This document shows, in pieces, positions 27,023 to 36,507 of a stretch of 64,000 nucleotides of DNA; within the stretch, counting starts at the first letter, position 1, and each line of letters starts with the position of its first letter. The stretch spans positions 2,046,001 through 2,110,000 of the forward strand of contig NZ_CP038462.1 of the NCBI RefSeq assembly GCF_004777465.1. The letters run 5' to 3'. This DNA is from Nocardioides daphniae (GTDB lineage Bacteria; Actinomycetota; Actinomycetes; Propionibacteriales; Nocardioidaceae). A model generated the notes under the pieces. The model saw nothing but the letters and a program-made list of their open reading frames with translations. It was not told the origin of the DNA and did no database searches. The translations under genes and the position numbers were made by a program.

Positions 27023-27987
27023 GCGGCCGAGTCTTTCACGCCGATGCGGACCTTGACGCGTTGCACGAGGTCACGTCGCGCACGCGTCGTGGCCGACTGC
27101 GGGAAGACGCTGTCGAAGGCAGCGTTGACCGCGGCTCCGACGAGCACCGCGATGGAGAGCAGGTAGAGCCACAGCAGCACCGCGATCGGCGCGGCCAAAG
27201 GCCCGAAGACCGAGCTCGACTCCGACGCCGTCTCGGTGAGGATCCAGCGCAGCAGGTAGGAGCCGGCGATCCAGCTGACCAGGGAGAAGACCGCCCCCGG
27301 GAGGTTGAAGCTCCAGTTGGTCCGCACCGGGACCGACACGTGGTAGAGCGTGGCCAGGAAGAGGACGCAGAGCAGGATGACGACGGGCCAGTAGAACTGC
27401 AGCAGAGCGTCGAAGGAGTCGGGCAGCCACTTGTTGAGCAGCCCCGGCCCGGCGACGACCAGCGGCAGCGCCAGCGCCCCCATCAGCATCGCCAGCAGGT
27501 AGAGGGAGAAGGAGAGCGCCCGGGTGCGCACGATCCCCCGGTGCCCACCGAGCCCGTGCATGATCGTGATGGTGTCGACGAAGACGTTGAGCGCGCGCGA
27601 GCCCGACCACAGGGCCAGGAAGAAGCCGAGCGACATCACGTCGAAGCGGCCCTCCCTCAGCACCTCGTCGATCGTGCGCTCGATGACACGCACCGCGTCC
27701 TCGGTCAGTGCCCGCGAGGCGAGGGACAGGATCGAGTCCTGGAGGTCGGCCACCTGGGCCGGCGGGTAGCGCTCGGAGATGAAGCCGATGCCCCCCACCA
27801 GGGCGAAGATCAGCGGCGGCACCGAGAGGATGGCGAAGAAGGCGGCCTCGGCCGCGAGACCTGTCACCCGGTACCGCAGGCAGGCGCCGAAGGTGGTGAC
27901 GACCAGGCGCCACACCACGTGCCCCCAGCTCGACACCCGGCCACGAACCCACGGGATCACACGATCCCACTGGTTCTGTGACGGCAT
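27019..27987 (-). CDS. YihY/BrkB-family membrane protein
   Basis: A protein of about 322 residues with six predicted helices and the family marks LAAEAAFFAILSVPP near the N-terminus, LWSGSRALNVFVDT, and LPGAVFSLVSWIAGSYLL. YihY/BrkB proteins are multi-pass membrane proteins of unsettled function, not RNase BN as once annotated. I chose the ATG at 27987 (MPSQNQWDRV). It is translationally coupled to the K+ channel downstream and divergent from the acyl-CoA dehydrogenase gene. Confidence 0.85.
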   Translation of the reverse strand: MPSQNQWDRVIPWVRGRVSSWGHVVWRLVVTTFGACLRYRVTGLAAEAAFFAILSVPPLIFALVGGIGFISERYPPAQVADLQDSILSLASRALTEDAVRVIERTIDEVLREGRFDVMSLGFFLALWSGSRALNVFVDTITIMHGLGGHRGIVRTRALSFSLYLLAMLMGALALPLVVAGPGLLNKWLPDSFDALLQFYWPVVILLCVLFLATLYHVSVPVRTNWSFNLPGAVFSLVSWIAGSYLLRWILTETASESSSVFGPLAAPIAVLLWLYLLSIAVLVGAAVNAAFDSVFPQSATTRARRDLVQRVKVRIGVKDSAA

Positions 27988-28004
27988 GCGCCTACGGTAG
28001 CCAC

Positions 28005-29639
28005 ATGCGCGCCGATCTCCGGACACCTGCGAACCAGACACCCGCATTGGTCGGGCACGACGTGGTCTCGTGTGACGCAGCCCTCAGCGAAGGGGTGCTC
28101 CGCCACGGCGGCGAGGACGTGCTCGCGAGCCTGGTCGACCTGGGTCGCGAGGCGGGCAGCGAGGAGGCGCGCGAGCACGGACTGGCAGCCAACGAGCACC
28201 CGCCGCGACTGGTGTCGTACGACCGGCACGGGCACCGCGTCGACGAGGTCGCCTTCCACCCCTCGTGGCACTGGCTGATGGACCGGGCCGTGCAGCACGG
28301 ACTCCAGGCCGCGCCGTGGGTCGCCGGCGACGACCATGCGCACCTGCGCCGCGCCGCCGGCTTCCTCGCCTGGTCGCAGACCGAGCCGGGCCACGGCTGC
28401 CCGATCTCGATGACGTACGCCGCCGTCCCCGCCCTGCGCGTCGACGAGGCGATCGCCGCCGAGTGGGTGCCGGGGCTCGCTGCGACGTCGTACGACTTCG
28501 GGGTGCGCGACCCGAGGAGCAAGCGCGGCCTCCTCGCCGGGATGGGGATGACCGAGAAGCAGGGCGGCTCGGACGTCCGCACCAACGTGACGCAGGCCGT
28601 GCCGACCGGCGAGGACGGCCTCTACACGCTGCACGGGCACAAGTGGTTCACCTCGGCGCCGATGAACGACGTCTTCCTGGTGCTCGCCCAGGCGCCCGGC
28701 GGCCTGACCTGCTTCGTGATGCCCCGGGTCCTGCCCGACGGCACGCGCAACGCCTTCGACGTGGTCAGGCTCAAGGACAAGCTGGGCAACCGGTCCAACG
28801 CGTCGGGCGAGCTCGAGTTCGACGGGACCCTCGTACGACGCCTCGGCGACGAGGGTCGCGGCGTCCGCACCATCATCGAGATGGTGGCGGCGACGCGGCT
28901 CGACTGCGTGATCGGCTCGGCCGCACTGATGCGTCACGCCCTGGCGGAGGCGTCCTGGCACGTCGCGCACCGCAGCGCGTTCGGTGGGGTCCTGGCCGAC
29001 AAGCCCCTGATGCGCAACGTGGTGGCCGACCTGGCCCTGGAGTCCGAGGCGGCGACCGCGCTCGCGCTCCGACTGGCGACCGCGGTCGACCGGACTGACG
29101 ACCCGCACGAGGCCGCACTGCGTCGGATCGCCCTGCCACTGGCGAAGTTCTGGGTCTGCAAGCGGACCCCGGCCATGGTCGCCGAGTCGTTGGAGTGCCT
29201 GGGCGGCAACGGGTACGTCGAGGAGTCCGGCCTGCCGCTGATGTATCGCGAGGCGCCGCTCAACTCGGTCTGGGAGGGCTCCGGCAACGTCAATGCGCTC
29301 GACGTGCTGCGGGCGCTGGGCCGCGAGCCGGAGACCCTGGGGGCCTGGATGACCGAGGTCGGTGCGGCGCGCGGCGCCAACGCCCACCTCGACCGGGCGG
29401 TGGATGAGACACTGGTCCTGCTGGGCGAGTCGGGGGCCGTCGAGGGCTCGGCCCGCCTGCTGGCCGGACGGATGGCGACCTGCCTCCAGGGGTCGCTGCT
29501 GGTGCGCTTCGCCCCTGCGGAGGTATCCGACCTCTTCTGCGCCTCCCGCCTCGCCGCCGGGCACCACGGAACCTTCGGCATGCTGACGGGTGGCGACCAG
29601 GCGTACGTCGTGGAGCGCGCCACGCCCGTCATCGACTGA
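28005..29639 (+). CDS. Acyl-CoA dehydrogenase, AidB-like
   Basis: A 544-residue flavoprotein. Length and the motifs GMGMTEKQGGSDVRTN, GHKWFTSAPMND, RLKDKLGNRSNASGELEFDG and ECLGGNGYVEESG match the AidB branch of the acyl-CoA dehydrogenase family. AidB binds DNA and FAD and is linked to the alkylation response in E. coli; the catalytic substrate is unknown. The C-terminal ~100 residues are the extra helical domain of the branch. The frame is intact. It starts at ATG 28005, only 17 bp from the divergent YihY gene, so their promoters overlap. Confidence 0.88.
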   Translation: MRADLRTPANQTPALVGHDVVSCDAALSEGVLRHGGEDVLASLVDLGREAGSEEAREHGLAANEHPPRLVSYDRHGHRVDEVAFHPSWHWLMDRAVQHGLQAAPWVAGDDHAHLRRAAGFLAWSQTEPGHGCPISMTYAAVPALRVDEAIAAEWVPGLAATSYDFGVRDPRSKRGLLAGMGMTEKQGGSDVRTNVTQAVPTGEDGLYTLHGHKWFTSAPMNDVFLVLAQAPGGLTCFVMPRVLPDGTRNAFDVVRLKDKLGNRSNASGELEFDGTLVRRLGDEGRGVRTIIEMVAATRLDCVIGSAALMRHALAEASWHVAHRSAFGGVLADKPLMRNVVADLALESEAATALALRLATAVDRTDDPHEAALRRIALPLAKFWVCKRTPAMVAESLECLGGNGYVEESGLPLMYREAPLNSVWEGSGNVNALDVLRALGREPETLGAWMTEVGAARGANAHLDRAVDETLVLLGESGAVEGSARLLAGRMATCLQGSLLVRFAPAEVSDLFCASRLAAGHHGTFGMLTGGDQAYVVERATPVID

Positions 29640-29646
29640 CGTCTTC

Positions 29647-29700
29647 TGTGTGCGCGAACCGGCCCGAACACCGGCGTGGCGGGCCAGTTCGCGCACACAA
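29647..29700. repeat. Palindromic repeat R1, upstream of DUF559 gene
   Basis: A 54-bp palindrome with 20-bp arms (TGTGTGCGCGAACCGGCCCG and its complement with one mismatch) and a 13-base loop. It lies just after the acyl-CoA dehydrogenase stop and could act as its terminator. Its right half is almost identical to that of R2 at 30657-30711, in the same orientation. Confidence 0.85.
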
Positions 29701-29769
29701 CCTCCGGGCGCTCCCCAGCAAATGACCCGGCGCTGATTCTGCGGACCGTTCACACGCCACGCTGCTGCC

Positions 29770-30649
29770 ATGGACGGACGACGGACACGGGTCACCCCGG
29801 CGCCTACCGACGGGTCGACGCGGCCGACGCCGACCACGCCATCCTCAGCGCCTGGCTGGGAGTGCTGCCTGCAGGGACCGCCTTCACCCACGTGACGGGC
29901 CCCACCTGCTTGGACTGTGGCTGCCACCTCTCCCGCCCCAGCCCGTCGTGGTGGTGCAGCTGCCCCCGGGCGCGCACCCGGTCCGCCGTCGTGGCCTACG
30001 GGCGTTGCGCAGTGAGTCCGAGGGCCCGTCCCGATGGGCCGCAGGCTTGCCGGTGGCCCCGGTGACCGACGTACTGCTCGGGCTCTGCCGGGACCTGGAC
30101 GACCTCGGTGCCCTGATGGCGGTGGACTCCGCGCTCCACCTAGGTCTGGCCAACACCGACGAGCTGGAAGAGGCCAGCAGGTCACGACGGCACGGGGCCC
30201 CACGGCTGCGTCGACTCCTGCCCAGGGCCGACGCACGCACGGAGTCACCGTGGGAGACCGTGCTGGGCCAGTTCCACCGACAGGTCGACGCACCGGTCAC
30301 GCCGCAGTTCGAGGTCAGGTGCACCCAGGGGCAGTTCGTGGCACGAGGCGACCTGCGGGTCCGCGATGCGCGCGTCCTGCACGAGTACGACGGTGGCGTC
30401 CACCGCGGTGTCGAACAGCACCGGACCGACCTGCAGCGGGACAGGCGACTGGAGGAGGCCGGATGGAAGCGCCGGGGCTACACCTCTCGTGACCTCGTCC
30501 ACCAGCCAGTGGGCCTCCTCCGGGACGTGGATCGGACGCTGGGCCGCACCCATGACCCCGAGCGGCTGGCCGCGTGGAACGCGACGCTGCAGGCGTCGAC
30601 CCTCACCAGAGCCGGACGCGCGCTGGACTGGCCCCGCCTCATGCAGTGA
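29770..30649 (+). pseudogene. DUF559/Vsr-like endonuclease with AbiEi-type N-terminus
   Basis: A protein of about 290 residues. The N-terminal part (HPGAYRRVDAADADHAIL, LLGLWLPPLPPQPVVVVQLP) resembles the AbiEi/transcription-regulator-like domain that often precedes DUF559. The C-terminal part shows a PD-(D/E)XK-like core: ARGDLRVRDARVLHEYDG and HRGVEQHRTDLQRDRRLEEAGW. The family is widespread and solitary in actinobacteria with no proven role; nuclease activity is inferred. Frame breaks lie near 29795 and at about 29900 (GGGCCCC run). The start at ATG 29770 is tentative. The gene is enclosed by two related palindromes. Confidence 0.6.
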
Positions 30650-30656
30650 GCCGGGG

Positions 30657-30711
30657 TTGTGTGCACGAATCCGCCACCACGACGGCGTGTCGGGCCAGTT
30701 CGTGCACACAA
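30657..30711. repeat. Palindromic repeat R2, downstream of DUF559 gene
   Basis: A 55-bp element with perfect 13-bp arms (TTGTGTGCACGAA and complement) and an interior that is imperfectly palindromic. The last 27 bases match R1 with two differences. It begins 7 bp after the DUF559 stop. Confidence 0.85.
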
Positions 30712-30713
30712 CG

Positions 30714-30748
30714 CACGAGGCCCCTGCCGCAGCGGCAGGGGCCTCGTG
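30714..30748. terminator. Strong terminator after glyA
   Basis: A perfect inverted repeat with 16-bp arms beginning CACGAGGCCCCTGCC and a tiny loop. It lies 12 bp beyond the glyA stop and also faces the DUF559 gene, so it can serve both convergent genes. Confidence 0.85.
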
Positions 30749-30760
30749 GTCGGACTCGGC

Positions 30761-32206
30761 TCAGGCGAGCTCCAGACCCGGGTAGAGCGGGTTGGCGTCG
30801 AGCAGCTCGGCGCTCGCGGCGCGCACGCGGTCGGCGACACCGTCGGCCACGACGTACGACGCCTTCGACGGCTCCCCGCCCTTGGTGGTGCCGGGCTTGG
30901 TGTTGGACAGCACCTCGACGATGAGCTCGGCGACCTTGTCGAACTCGGCCTGGCCGAAGCCGCGGGTGGTCAGCGCCGGGGTGCCGAGCCGGATGCCGGA
31001 GGTGTACCAGGCGCCGTTCGGGTCGGCCGGGACCGAGTTGCGGTTGGTGACCACGCCGGCGTCGAGGAGCGCCGACTCCGCCTGACGACCAGTGAGGCCG
31101 TAGGAGGAGACGTCGACCAGGACCAGGTGGTTGTCGGTGCCGCCGGTGACCAGGTTGGTGTCGCGCTTCAGGAAGCCCTCGGCCAGGTGCTGGGCGTTGT
31201 CGGCGACCTGCTGCGCGTACGACTGGAACTCCGTGGTGCGCGCCTCGGCGAAGGCGACGGCCTTGGCGGCCATGACGTGGCTGAGCGGGCCACCGAGGAC
31301 CATCGGGCAACCGCGGTCGACGGAGGGGGCGTACTCCTCCGTGGCGAGGATGAAGCCACCGCGCGGGCCGCGCAGCGACTTGTGCGAGGTGGAGGTGACG
31401 ACGTCGGCGTAGGGAACCGGGTTCTCTTCGCCGGTGAAGACCTTGCCCGCGACCAGACCGGCGAAGTGCGCCATGTCGACCATCAAGGTGGCGCCGACCT
31501 CGTCGGCGATCTCGCGCATCTTGGCGAAGTTCACCCGACGCGGGTAGGCCGAGTAGCCGGCCACGAGGATCAGCGGCTTGAACTCCTTGGCCTTGGCGCG
31601 CAGCGCGTCGTAGTCGATCAGGCCGGTGGCCGGGTCGGTGCCGTACTGGTTCTGGTGGAACATCTTGCCGGAGATGTTCGGGCGGAAGCCGTGCGTCAGG
31701 TGGCCACCGGCGTCCAGCGACATGCCGAGCAGGCGCTGGTTGCCGAGCTCGTGGCGCAGCTTCTCCCAGTCGGCCTCGGTGAGGTCGTTCATGTTCTTGA
31801 CGCCGGCGTCCTTGAGCCACGGGCCCTCGACGCGGTGGGCCAGGATCGCCCAGTACGCGGTGAGGTTGGCGTCGATGCCGGAGTGCGGCTGGACGTAGGC
31901 GTACTCCGCACCGAACAGCTCGCGGGCGTGCTCCGCGGCGAGCGACTCGACGGTGTCGACGTTCTGGCAACCGGCGTAGAAGCGGTGACCGACCGTTCCC
32001 TCGGCGTACTTGTCGCTGAACCAGGTGCCCATGGTGAGGAGCACGGCCGGGGAGGCGTAGTTCTCGGAGGCGATGAGCTTCAGCGAACCTCGCTGGTCGG
32101 CCAGCTCCTGGCGGGTGGCCTCGGCGATGCGGGGCTCGACGGAGGCGATCACCTTCAGGGCGGAGTCGTACGCAGCGCTCGCGGTGGCGGCAACAGAGTC
32201 GGTCAT
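30761..32206 (-). CDS. glyA: Serine hydroxymethyltransferase
   Basis: A 481-residue PLP enzyme converting serine and tetrahydrofolate to glycine and methylene-tetrahydrofolate. Motifs: [42 protein letters not shown], and the PLP lysine in [13 protein letters not shown]. It is longer than the ~420-430 residue housekeeping form because of an insertion around residues 125-160 ([20 protein letters not shown]), seen in a subset of actinobacterial enzymes. The frame is intact and it ends at a strong terminator. Confidence 0.95.
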   Translation of the reverse strand: MTDSVAATASAAYDSALKVIASVEPRIAEATRQELADQRGSLKLIASENYASPAVLLTMGTWFSDKYAEGTVGHRFYAGCQNVDTVESLAAEHARELFGAEYAYVQPHSGIDANLTAYWAILAHRVEGPWLKDAGVKNMNDLTEADWEKLRHELGNQRLLGMSLDAGGHLTHGFRPNISGKMFHQNQYGTDPATGLIDYDALRAKAKEFKPLILVAGYSAYPRRVNFAKMREIADEVGATLMVDMAHFAGLVAGKVFTGEENPVPYADVVTSTSHKSLRGPRGGFILATEEYAPSVDRGCPMVLGGPLSHVMAAKAVAFAEARTTEFQSYAQQVADNAQHLAEGFLKRDTNLVTGGTDNHLVLVDVSSYGLTGRQAESALLDAGVVTNRNSVPADPNGAWYTSGIRLGTPALTTRGFGQAEFDKVAELIVEVLSNTKPGTTKGGEPSKASYVVADGVADRVRAASAELLDANPLYPGLELA

Positions 32207-32378
32207 GGGGCCAGCCTAATTCGGTCCCGAGCCCTTCCCGCTCTCGGGGAGCGAGGGGGATGTGACCTGCGACTCACAGCCCCTCGGCGCCCCGCGTGCA
32301 GTACCCCATTTGGGGTCCACATGTTGATACAACGTTCCGCGATATGAGATTCGAAGTTGTGGCAACCCTGTCCGCACG

Positions 32379-32483
32379 ATGAGACTCGGTCGGGTGATCA
32401 GCCGAGCAACCCACATCCACCTCGTGGCACGACGCCACGTGGACCTGATGCGCATCGGCAGCATGACCTGTTGGCCCCGCTGA
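32379..32483 (+). CDS. Putative cysteine-responsive leader peptide
   Basis: A 34-residue ORF ending 56 bp before the sulfite reductase start. Its core RRHVDLMRIGSMTC matches the actinobacterial leader-peptide pattern RRHVDLxR...C found upstream of sulfur assimilation genes. Such leaders are thought to sense cysteine supply by ribosome stalling near the C-terminal cysteine. The start is uncertain: the ATG at 32379 gives 34 residues and an internal GTG would give about 20. Recognition rests on the motif and position. Confidence 0.65.
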   Translation: MRLGRVISRATHIHLVARRHVDLMRIGSMTCWPR

Positions 32484-32539
32484 CCTTTCGACGACCCGAC
32501 GCCTCGCCCGCGCCCCCTCAGCGAATCTAGGACCACGTA

Positions 32540-34237
32540 ATGACTGCCACCCCTGCTCCCGCTCGTCCACGCCGCAAGCGCGGTGAAGGCCAGTGGGCCC
32601 TGGGTTACACCGAGCCGCTCAACAAGAACGAGCAGAGCAAGAAGGACGACAACCCCCTCAACGTCCGGGGCCGCATCCTCAGCACCTACTCGAAGCGCGG
32701 CTTCGACTCGATCGACCCGGCCGACCTGCGCGGCCGCTTCCGCTGGATGGGCCTCTACACCCAGCGCGCGCCCGGCTTCGACGGCGGCAAGACCGCGACG
32801 CTCGAGGAGGAGGAGCTCGACGACCGCTTCTTCATGATGCGCGTCCGCACCGACGGCGCCATCCTCGACGCCGCCGCGCTGCGGGCCCTCGGCATGATCT
32901 CGGTGGACCGCGCCCGCGGCACCGCCGACATCACCGACCGCAAACAACATCCAGTACCACTGGATCCAGATCGAGGACGTCCCGGAGATCTGGGAGCGTC
33001 TCGAGGCCGTCGGGCTGACCACGCTGGAGGCGTGCGGCGACTCGCCGCGCCCCTTCCTCGGCTCCCCCGTCGCCGGGATCGCCAAGGACGAGATCATCGA
33101 CGGCACGCCTGCGATGGACGAGATCAAGCGCCGGGTGCTGGACAACCCCGAGTTCTCGAATCTGCCCCGCAAGTTCAAGACCTCGGTCAGCGGCCACCCC
33201 AGCCACGACGCGGCCCCGGAGATCAACGACGTCTCGTTCGTCGGCACCGTCCACCCCGAGCACGGACCCGGCTTCGACCTGTGGGTCGGCGGAGGCCTCT
33301 CCACCAACCCGATGCTCGCGGTCAAGCTGGGCGTGTGGATCCCGCTCGACGAGGTGGCCGACGCCTGGGAGGGCGTCTGCGCGATCTTCCGTGACTACGG
33401 CTACCGTCGCCTGCGCTCCAAGGCCCGTCTGAAGTTCCTGGTGGCCGACTGGGGCAAGGAGAAGTTCCGCGAGGTCCTCGAGACCGAGTACCTGCAGCGC
33501 GCGCTGGTCTCCAACCCCTCGCCGGGCGTCCCCACCCGCCAGGGTGACCACGTGGGCGTCCACGAGCAGAACGACGGCAAGTTCTACATCGGCGCCGCCC
33601 CGGTCGTAGGCCGCGTCAACGGGGAGCTCCTCGTCGCCCTGGGCGACCTGGTCGAGAAGTACGGCGCCCGCGGCGTACGCCTCACCGCGTGGCAGAAGCT
33701 CGTGGTGATCGGCGTCGACGGCGCCGACGTGGAGTCCTTCGTCGCAGACCTTCGTACGATCGGCCTCGACGCCCGCCCCTCGAACTGGCGCCGCAACACA
33801 TGGCCTGCACGGGCATCGAGTTCTGCAAGCTCGCCATCGTCGAGACCAAGGCACGCGCCGCCGACCTGATCAAGGTCCTGGAGCAGCGCTTCCCCGACCT
33901 CGACACCCCCATCACGGTCAACGTGAACGGCTGCCCCAACGCCTGCGCCCGCACCCAGGTCGCCGACATCGGCCTCAAGGGCCAGCTGGTGATGGACGCC
34001 GACGGCCAGCAGGTCGAGGGCTTCCAGGTGCACCTCGGTGGTGCGCTGGGCCTGCAGGCCAACTTCGGCCGCAAGCTGCGTGCCCACAAGGTGACCAGTG
34101 CCGGCCTGGACGACTACGTCACCGCGGTAGTCACCAACTACCTGGCCGACCGCACCGAGGGCGAGCAGTTCGCCGAGTGGGCGGCCCGCACCGACGAGGC
34201 CAACCTGCGGGGCGACCTCGTGCTGGAACGGGCCTGA
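32540..34237 (+). pseudogene. sir: Ferredoxin-dependent sulfite (or nitrite) reductase, two frameshifts
   Basis: A protein of about 565 residues that reduces sulfite to sulfide with six electrons. Two ferredoxin-like half domains and the siroheme/[4Fe-4S] ligands are visible: CTGIEFC (C-x5-C) and NGCPNAC (C-x3-C). An extra A at about 32942 breaks the segment DRNNIQYHWIQIEDVPEIW, and a missing base at about 33798 breaks RRNTMACTG; both are conserved, so error is likely. The same fold serves nitrite reductase, but the operon with cysH and a siroheme chelatase points to sulfite. Confidence 0.88.
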
Positions 34238-34238
34238 C

Positions 34239-34403
34239 ATGACCGAGCGATCGCAGCCCAACCACTGCCCGTACTGCGGCGACGACAACCTGTGGCCGCG
34301 TGAGGCCGAGCAGGGCCTGTCGGCGTGGGAGTGCCGCTCGTGCCTGCGCTCCTTCGGCCTGAAGATGCTGGGCATGATTCCCCGACCTGAGGTGAAGTCA
34401 TGA
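34239..34403 (+). CDS. Small CxxC (zinc-ribbon-like) protein in sulfur operon
   Basis: A 54-residue protein (MTERSQPNHCPYCGDDN, then WECRSCLRSFG) with two CxxC pairs 22 residues apart, the pattern of a zinc ribbon or a small metal-binding protein. It starts just after the sulfite reductase stop and overlaps the cysH ATG by 4 bp, so it is translated within the operon. Its fixed place between the two reductases suggests a role in cluster or electron handling; this is inference. Confidence 0.75.
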   Translation: MTERSQPNHCPYCGDDNLWPREAEQGLSAWECRSCLRSFGLKMLGMIPRPEVKS

Positions 34404-35146
34404 CGACCGAGACCACGAGTGCCGCGCGTGCCTTCCGCGGCACGCACACCGAGGGCCGCTCCCCCGAGGAGCTGCGCGAGCTCGTCTCCCACATGGGAGC
34501 GGAGCTCGAGCTGGCCCCTGCCGAGCACATCATCGAGTGGGCCTTCGCGACCTTCGGCGAGCGGTTCTGCATCACCTCCTCGATGGGCGACTCCGTCCTG
34601 GCGCACCTCGCCTCGCGGGTGGCCCCGGGCATCAACGTCGTCTTCCTGGACACCGGCTACCACTTCGCCGAGACCATCGGGACCCGCGACGCGGTCGAAG
34701 CCGTCCTTGACGTCAACCTGATCACGATCAAGCCGCCGCTCACCGTCGAGCAGCAGGACGCCGAGTACGGCAAGGACCTCTACCGGACCAACCCGGACCT
34801 CTGCTGCAAGCTGCGCAAGGTGCAGCCGCTGCAGGAGACCCTGGACGGCTTCGACGCCTGGGCCTCGGGCCTGCGACGCGCCGAGACCTCCAACCGGGTC
34901 ATCGCCCCGGTCATCGGGTGGGACGCTCGCCGCGGCAAGGTGAAGGTCTCCCCCATCGCGCGCTGGAGCGACGAGCAGGTCGAGCAGTACATCGCCGAGA
35001 ACGGCGTCCTGGTCAACCCGCTCGTGTACGACGGCTACCCCTCGATCGGCTGCTGGCCCTGCACGCGACGCGTTGCCCCAGGTGACGACCCGCGGAGCGG
35101 TCGTTGGGCCGGCACCAACAAGACGGAGTGCGGAATCCACTCCTGA
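34400..35146 (+). CDS. cysH: Adenylyl-sulfate (APS) reductase
   Basis: A 248-residue enzyme that reduces APS (or PAPS) to sulfite with thioredoxin. The PP-loop segment FCITSSMGDSVLAHLA, the [4Fe-4S] cysteines in DLCCKLRKV and GCWPCTRRV, and the catalytic KTECGIH at the C-terminus are all present; the CC...CxxC set marks the APS-using type. The ATG overlaps the upstream CxxC gene. The product sulfite is the substrate of the reductase encoded upstream. Confidence 0.93.
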   Translation: MTTETTSAARAFRGTHTEGRSPEELRELVSHMGAELELAPAEHIIEWAFATFGERFCITSSMGDSVLAHLASRVAPGINVVFLDTGYHFAETIGTRDAVEAVLDVNLITIKPPLTVEQQDAEYGKDLYRTNPDLCCKLRKVQPLQETLDGFDAWASGLRRAETSNRVIAPVIGWDARRGKVKVSPIARWSDEQVEQYIAENGVLVNPLVYDGYPSIGCWPCTRRVAPGDDPRSGRWAGTNKTECGIHS

Positions 35147-35230
35147 GCACCACACAGCACCACCGGCACCACACAGCAACACCTGCACCACCCAGCACCA
35201 CCTGTACGGCACCACCACACCCAATCGACA
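35147..35230. repeat. CACCAC-rich low-complexity spacer
   Basis: About 80 bp between cysH and the chelatase gene made largely of CACC and CAGCACC units, almost free of T and G on the plus strand. It contains no gene. It could mark slippage-prone DNA or an unstructured RNA linker. Confidence 0.6.
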
Positions 35231-35276
35231 ACGGCGTCGATGCACGGCACACCACTGGAGAAATGGGAGGTCTCTG

Positions 35277-36019
35277 ATGGCTGCTCCTGCGTTGGTTGCA
35301 CTCGCCCACGGAAGCCGCGACCCGCGGTCCGCGGCGACGGTCAAGGCACTCGTCGAGGAGGTCCGCCGCATGCGGCCGGACCTCCGTATCGACCACGCGT
35401 TCCTCGACCTGGCCAAGCCCTCGTTCACCACGACGGTGGACAAGCTCGTCCGTGCGGGACACGACGAGATCGTCGTCGTCCCCCTGCTGCTCACCGAGGC
35501 CTACCACGCCAAGGTGGACGTCCCCGAGGCCGTCGCGGAGGCCATGAGCCGCCACGCCGGCCTGCAGATCCGCGCCACGTCGGTGCTCGGGCTCGAGTCG
35601 ACCTTCCTCGACGTGCTCGACATCCGGATGCGTGAGGCGCTGAAGGAGAGCCGCGTACGCGAGCTGGACGCACTCGTCCTGGCCTCCGCCGGCTCCTCCG
35701 ACCCGCTCGCCAACCAGTCCGTGGCGCGCCTGGCTCGACTGTGGGCGCGCGGCACAAGCTGCCCGTCACGGCGGCGTTCGCGTCGGCCGCTCCGCCGGCC
35801 ACGGGAGAGGCCGTCCGGCAGTTCCGCGCCCAGGGGCGACGCCACATCGCGGTCGCCTCGCTCTTCCTCGCGCCGGGCTTCCTGCCCGACCGGGCAGCCG
35901 AGCTCGCCCTCGAGGCCGGCGCGGTCGCCGTCTCCGAGCCGCTGGGCGCCCACCCCGAGGTGGCACGCACGATCCTCGCCCGGTACGCCGTCGGCGCGGT
36001 CGAGCTCGTCCCGGTCTGA
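35277..36019 (+). pseudogene. Sirohydrochlorin ferrochelatase (CbiX/SirB-like), one frameshift
   Basis: A protein of about 247 residues with two CbiX-type halves. The first has ALAHGSRDPRSAATV with the metal-binding histidine and VVVPLLLTEAYHAKVDVP; the second has IAVASLFLAPGFLPDRA. It inserts iron into sirohydrochlorin to give siroheme, the cofactor of the upstream sulfite reductase; cobalt chelation is a possible alternative. The start at ATG 35277 is fixed by GGAGG 6 bp upstream. The frame breaks once near 35738-35745. Confidence 0.85.
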
Positions 36020-36061
36020 CCGGCCTCGCCCCACCGGGCTCCGGCACGACACAGCACGCCC

Positions 36062-36096
36062 CACGCAGCCCCCGGTCGACGACCGGGGGCTGCGTG
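36062..36096 (+). terminator. Terminator of sulfur assimilation operon
   Basis: A perfect inverted repeat with 16-bp arms beginning CACGCAGCCCCCGGTC and a 3-base loop, 42 bp after the chelatase stop. It faces the DUF3037 gene end and may serve both strands. Confidence 0.85.
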
Positions 36097-36127
36097 CGTA
36101 CGCCGGTGCCTGACGCCCGGGCCTGCC

Positions 36128-36507
36128 TCACCCCACCAGGTGGGAGCGCAGGCGGGTCAGTGCCGCTGCGGGGTCCTCAGCGACGCCGCCGTGAACGGGC
36201 CCGGGCTGGACGACCGTCGACTTGGGGGCCTTGAGGAAGCCGAACCGTTGGCTCAGCGAGCGGGTGGAGGCCTCTCCCCCGCGCTCGTCCCCCGCGCAGA
36301 CGCCACTGACGAACTCCAGGGCCGCGCAGACCGGTCAAGGTCCAGCCCCGGGGCGAAGGCAGCGAGCCGGACGCGGTCGACGTCCCACTCGACGGCGAGG
36401 AAGTCGATCTCCTGGCTGTAGAGGACGACGCCGACGTTGACGAACTCCTCGCGGTCGGGGCGCGGCACGCAGCGCAGGACGACGTACTGGTAGGTGTGCG
36501 CGCTCAT
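36128..36507 (-). pseudogene. DUF3037 protein, one frameshift
   Basis: A protein of about 126 residues of the DUF3037 family (TYQYVVLRCVPRPDREEFVNVGVVL, then a second half with RSLSQRFGFLKAPKS). The family is almost always encoded next to a HipA-like kinase, as here. The frame breaks near 36330, between LDLDR and the continuing CAALEFV segment. The ATG overlaps the hipA-like stop by 4 bp (ATGA). The biochemical role is unknown. Confidence 0.7.

Noticed and set aside
25163..27166. 667-residue plus-strand frame opposite cobU and the K+ channel gene
   Set aside because: It is a His/Arg/Gly-rich shadow of two well-supported minus-strand genes.
30659..32347. 562-residue plus-strand frame opposite glyA
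   Set aside because: It is the antisense shadow of glyA; the glyA protein has full conserved motifs and the plus frame has none.
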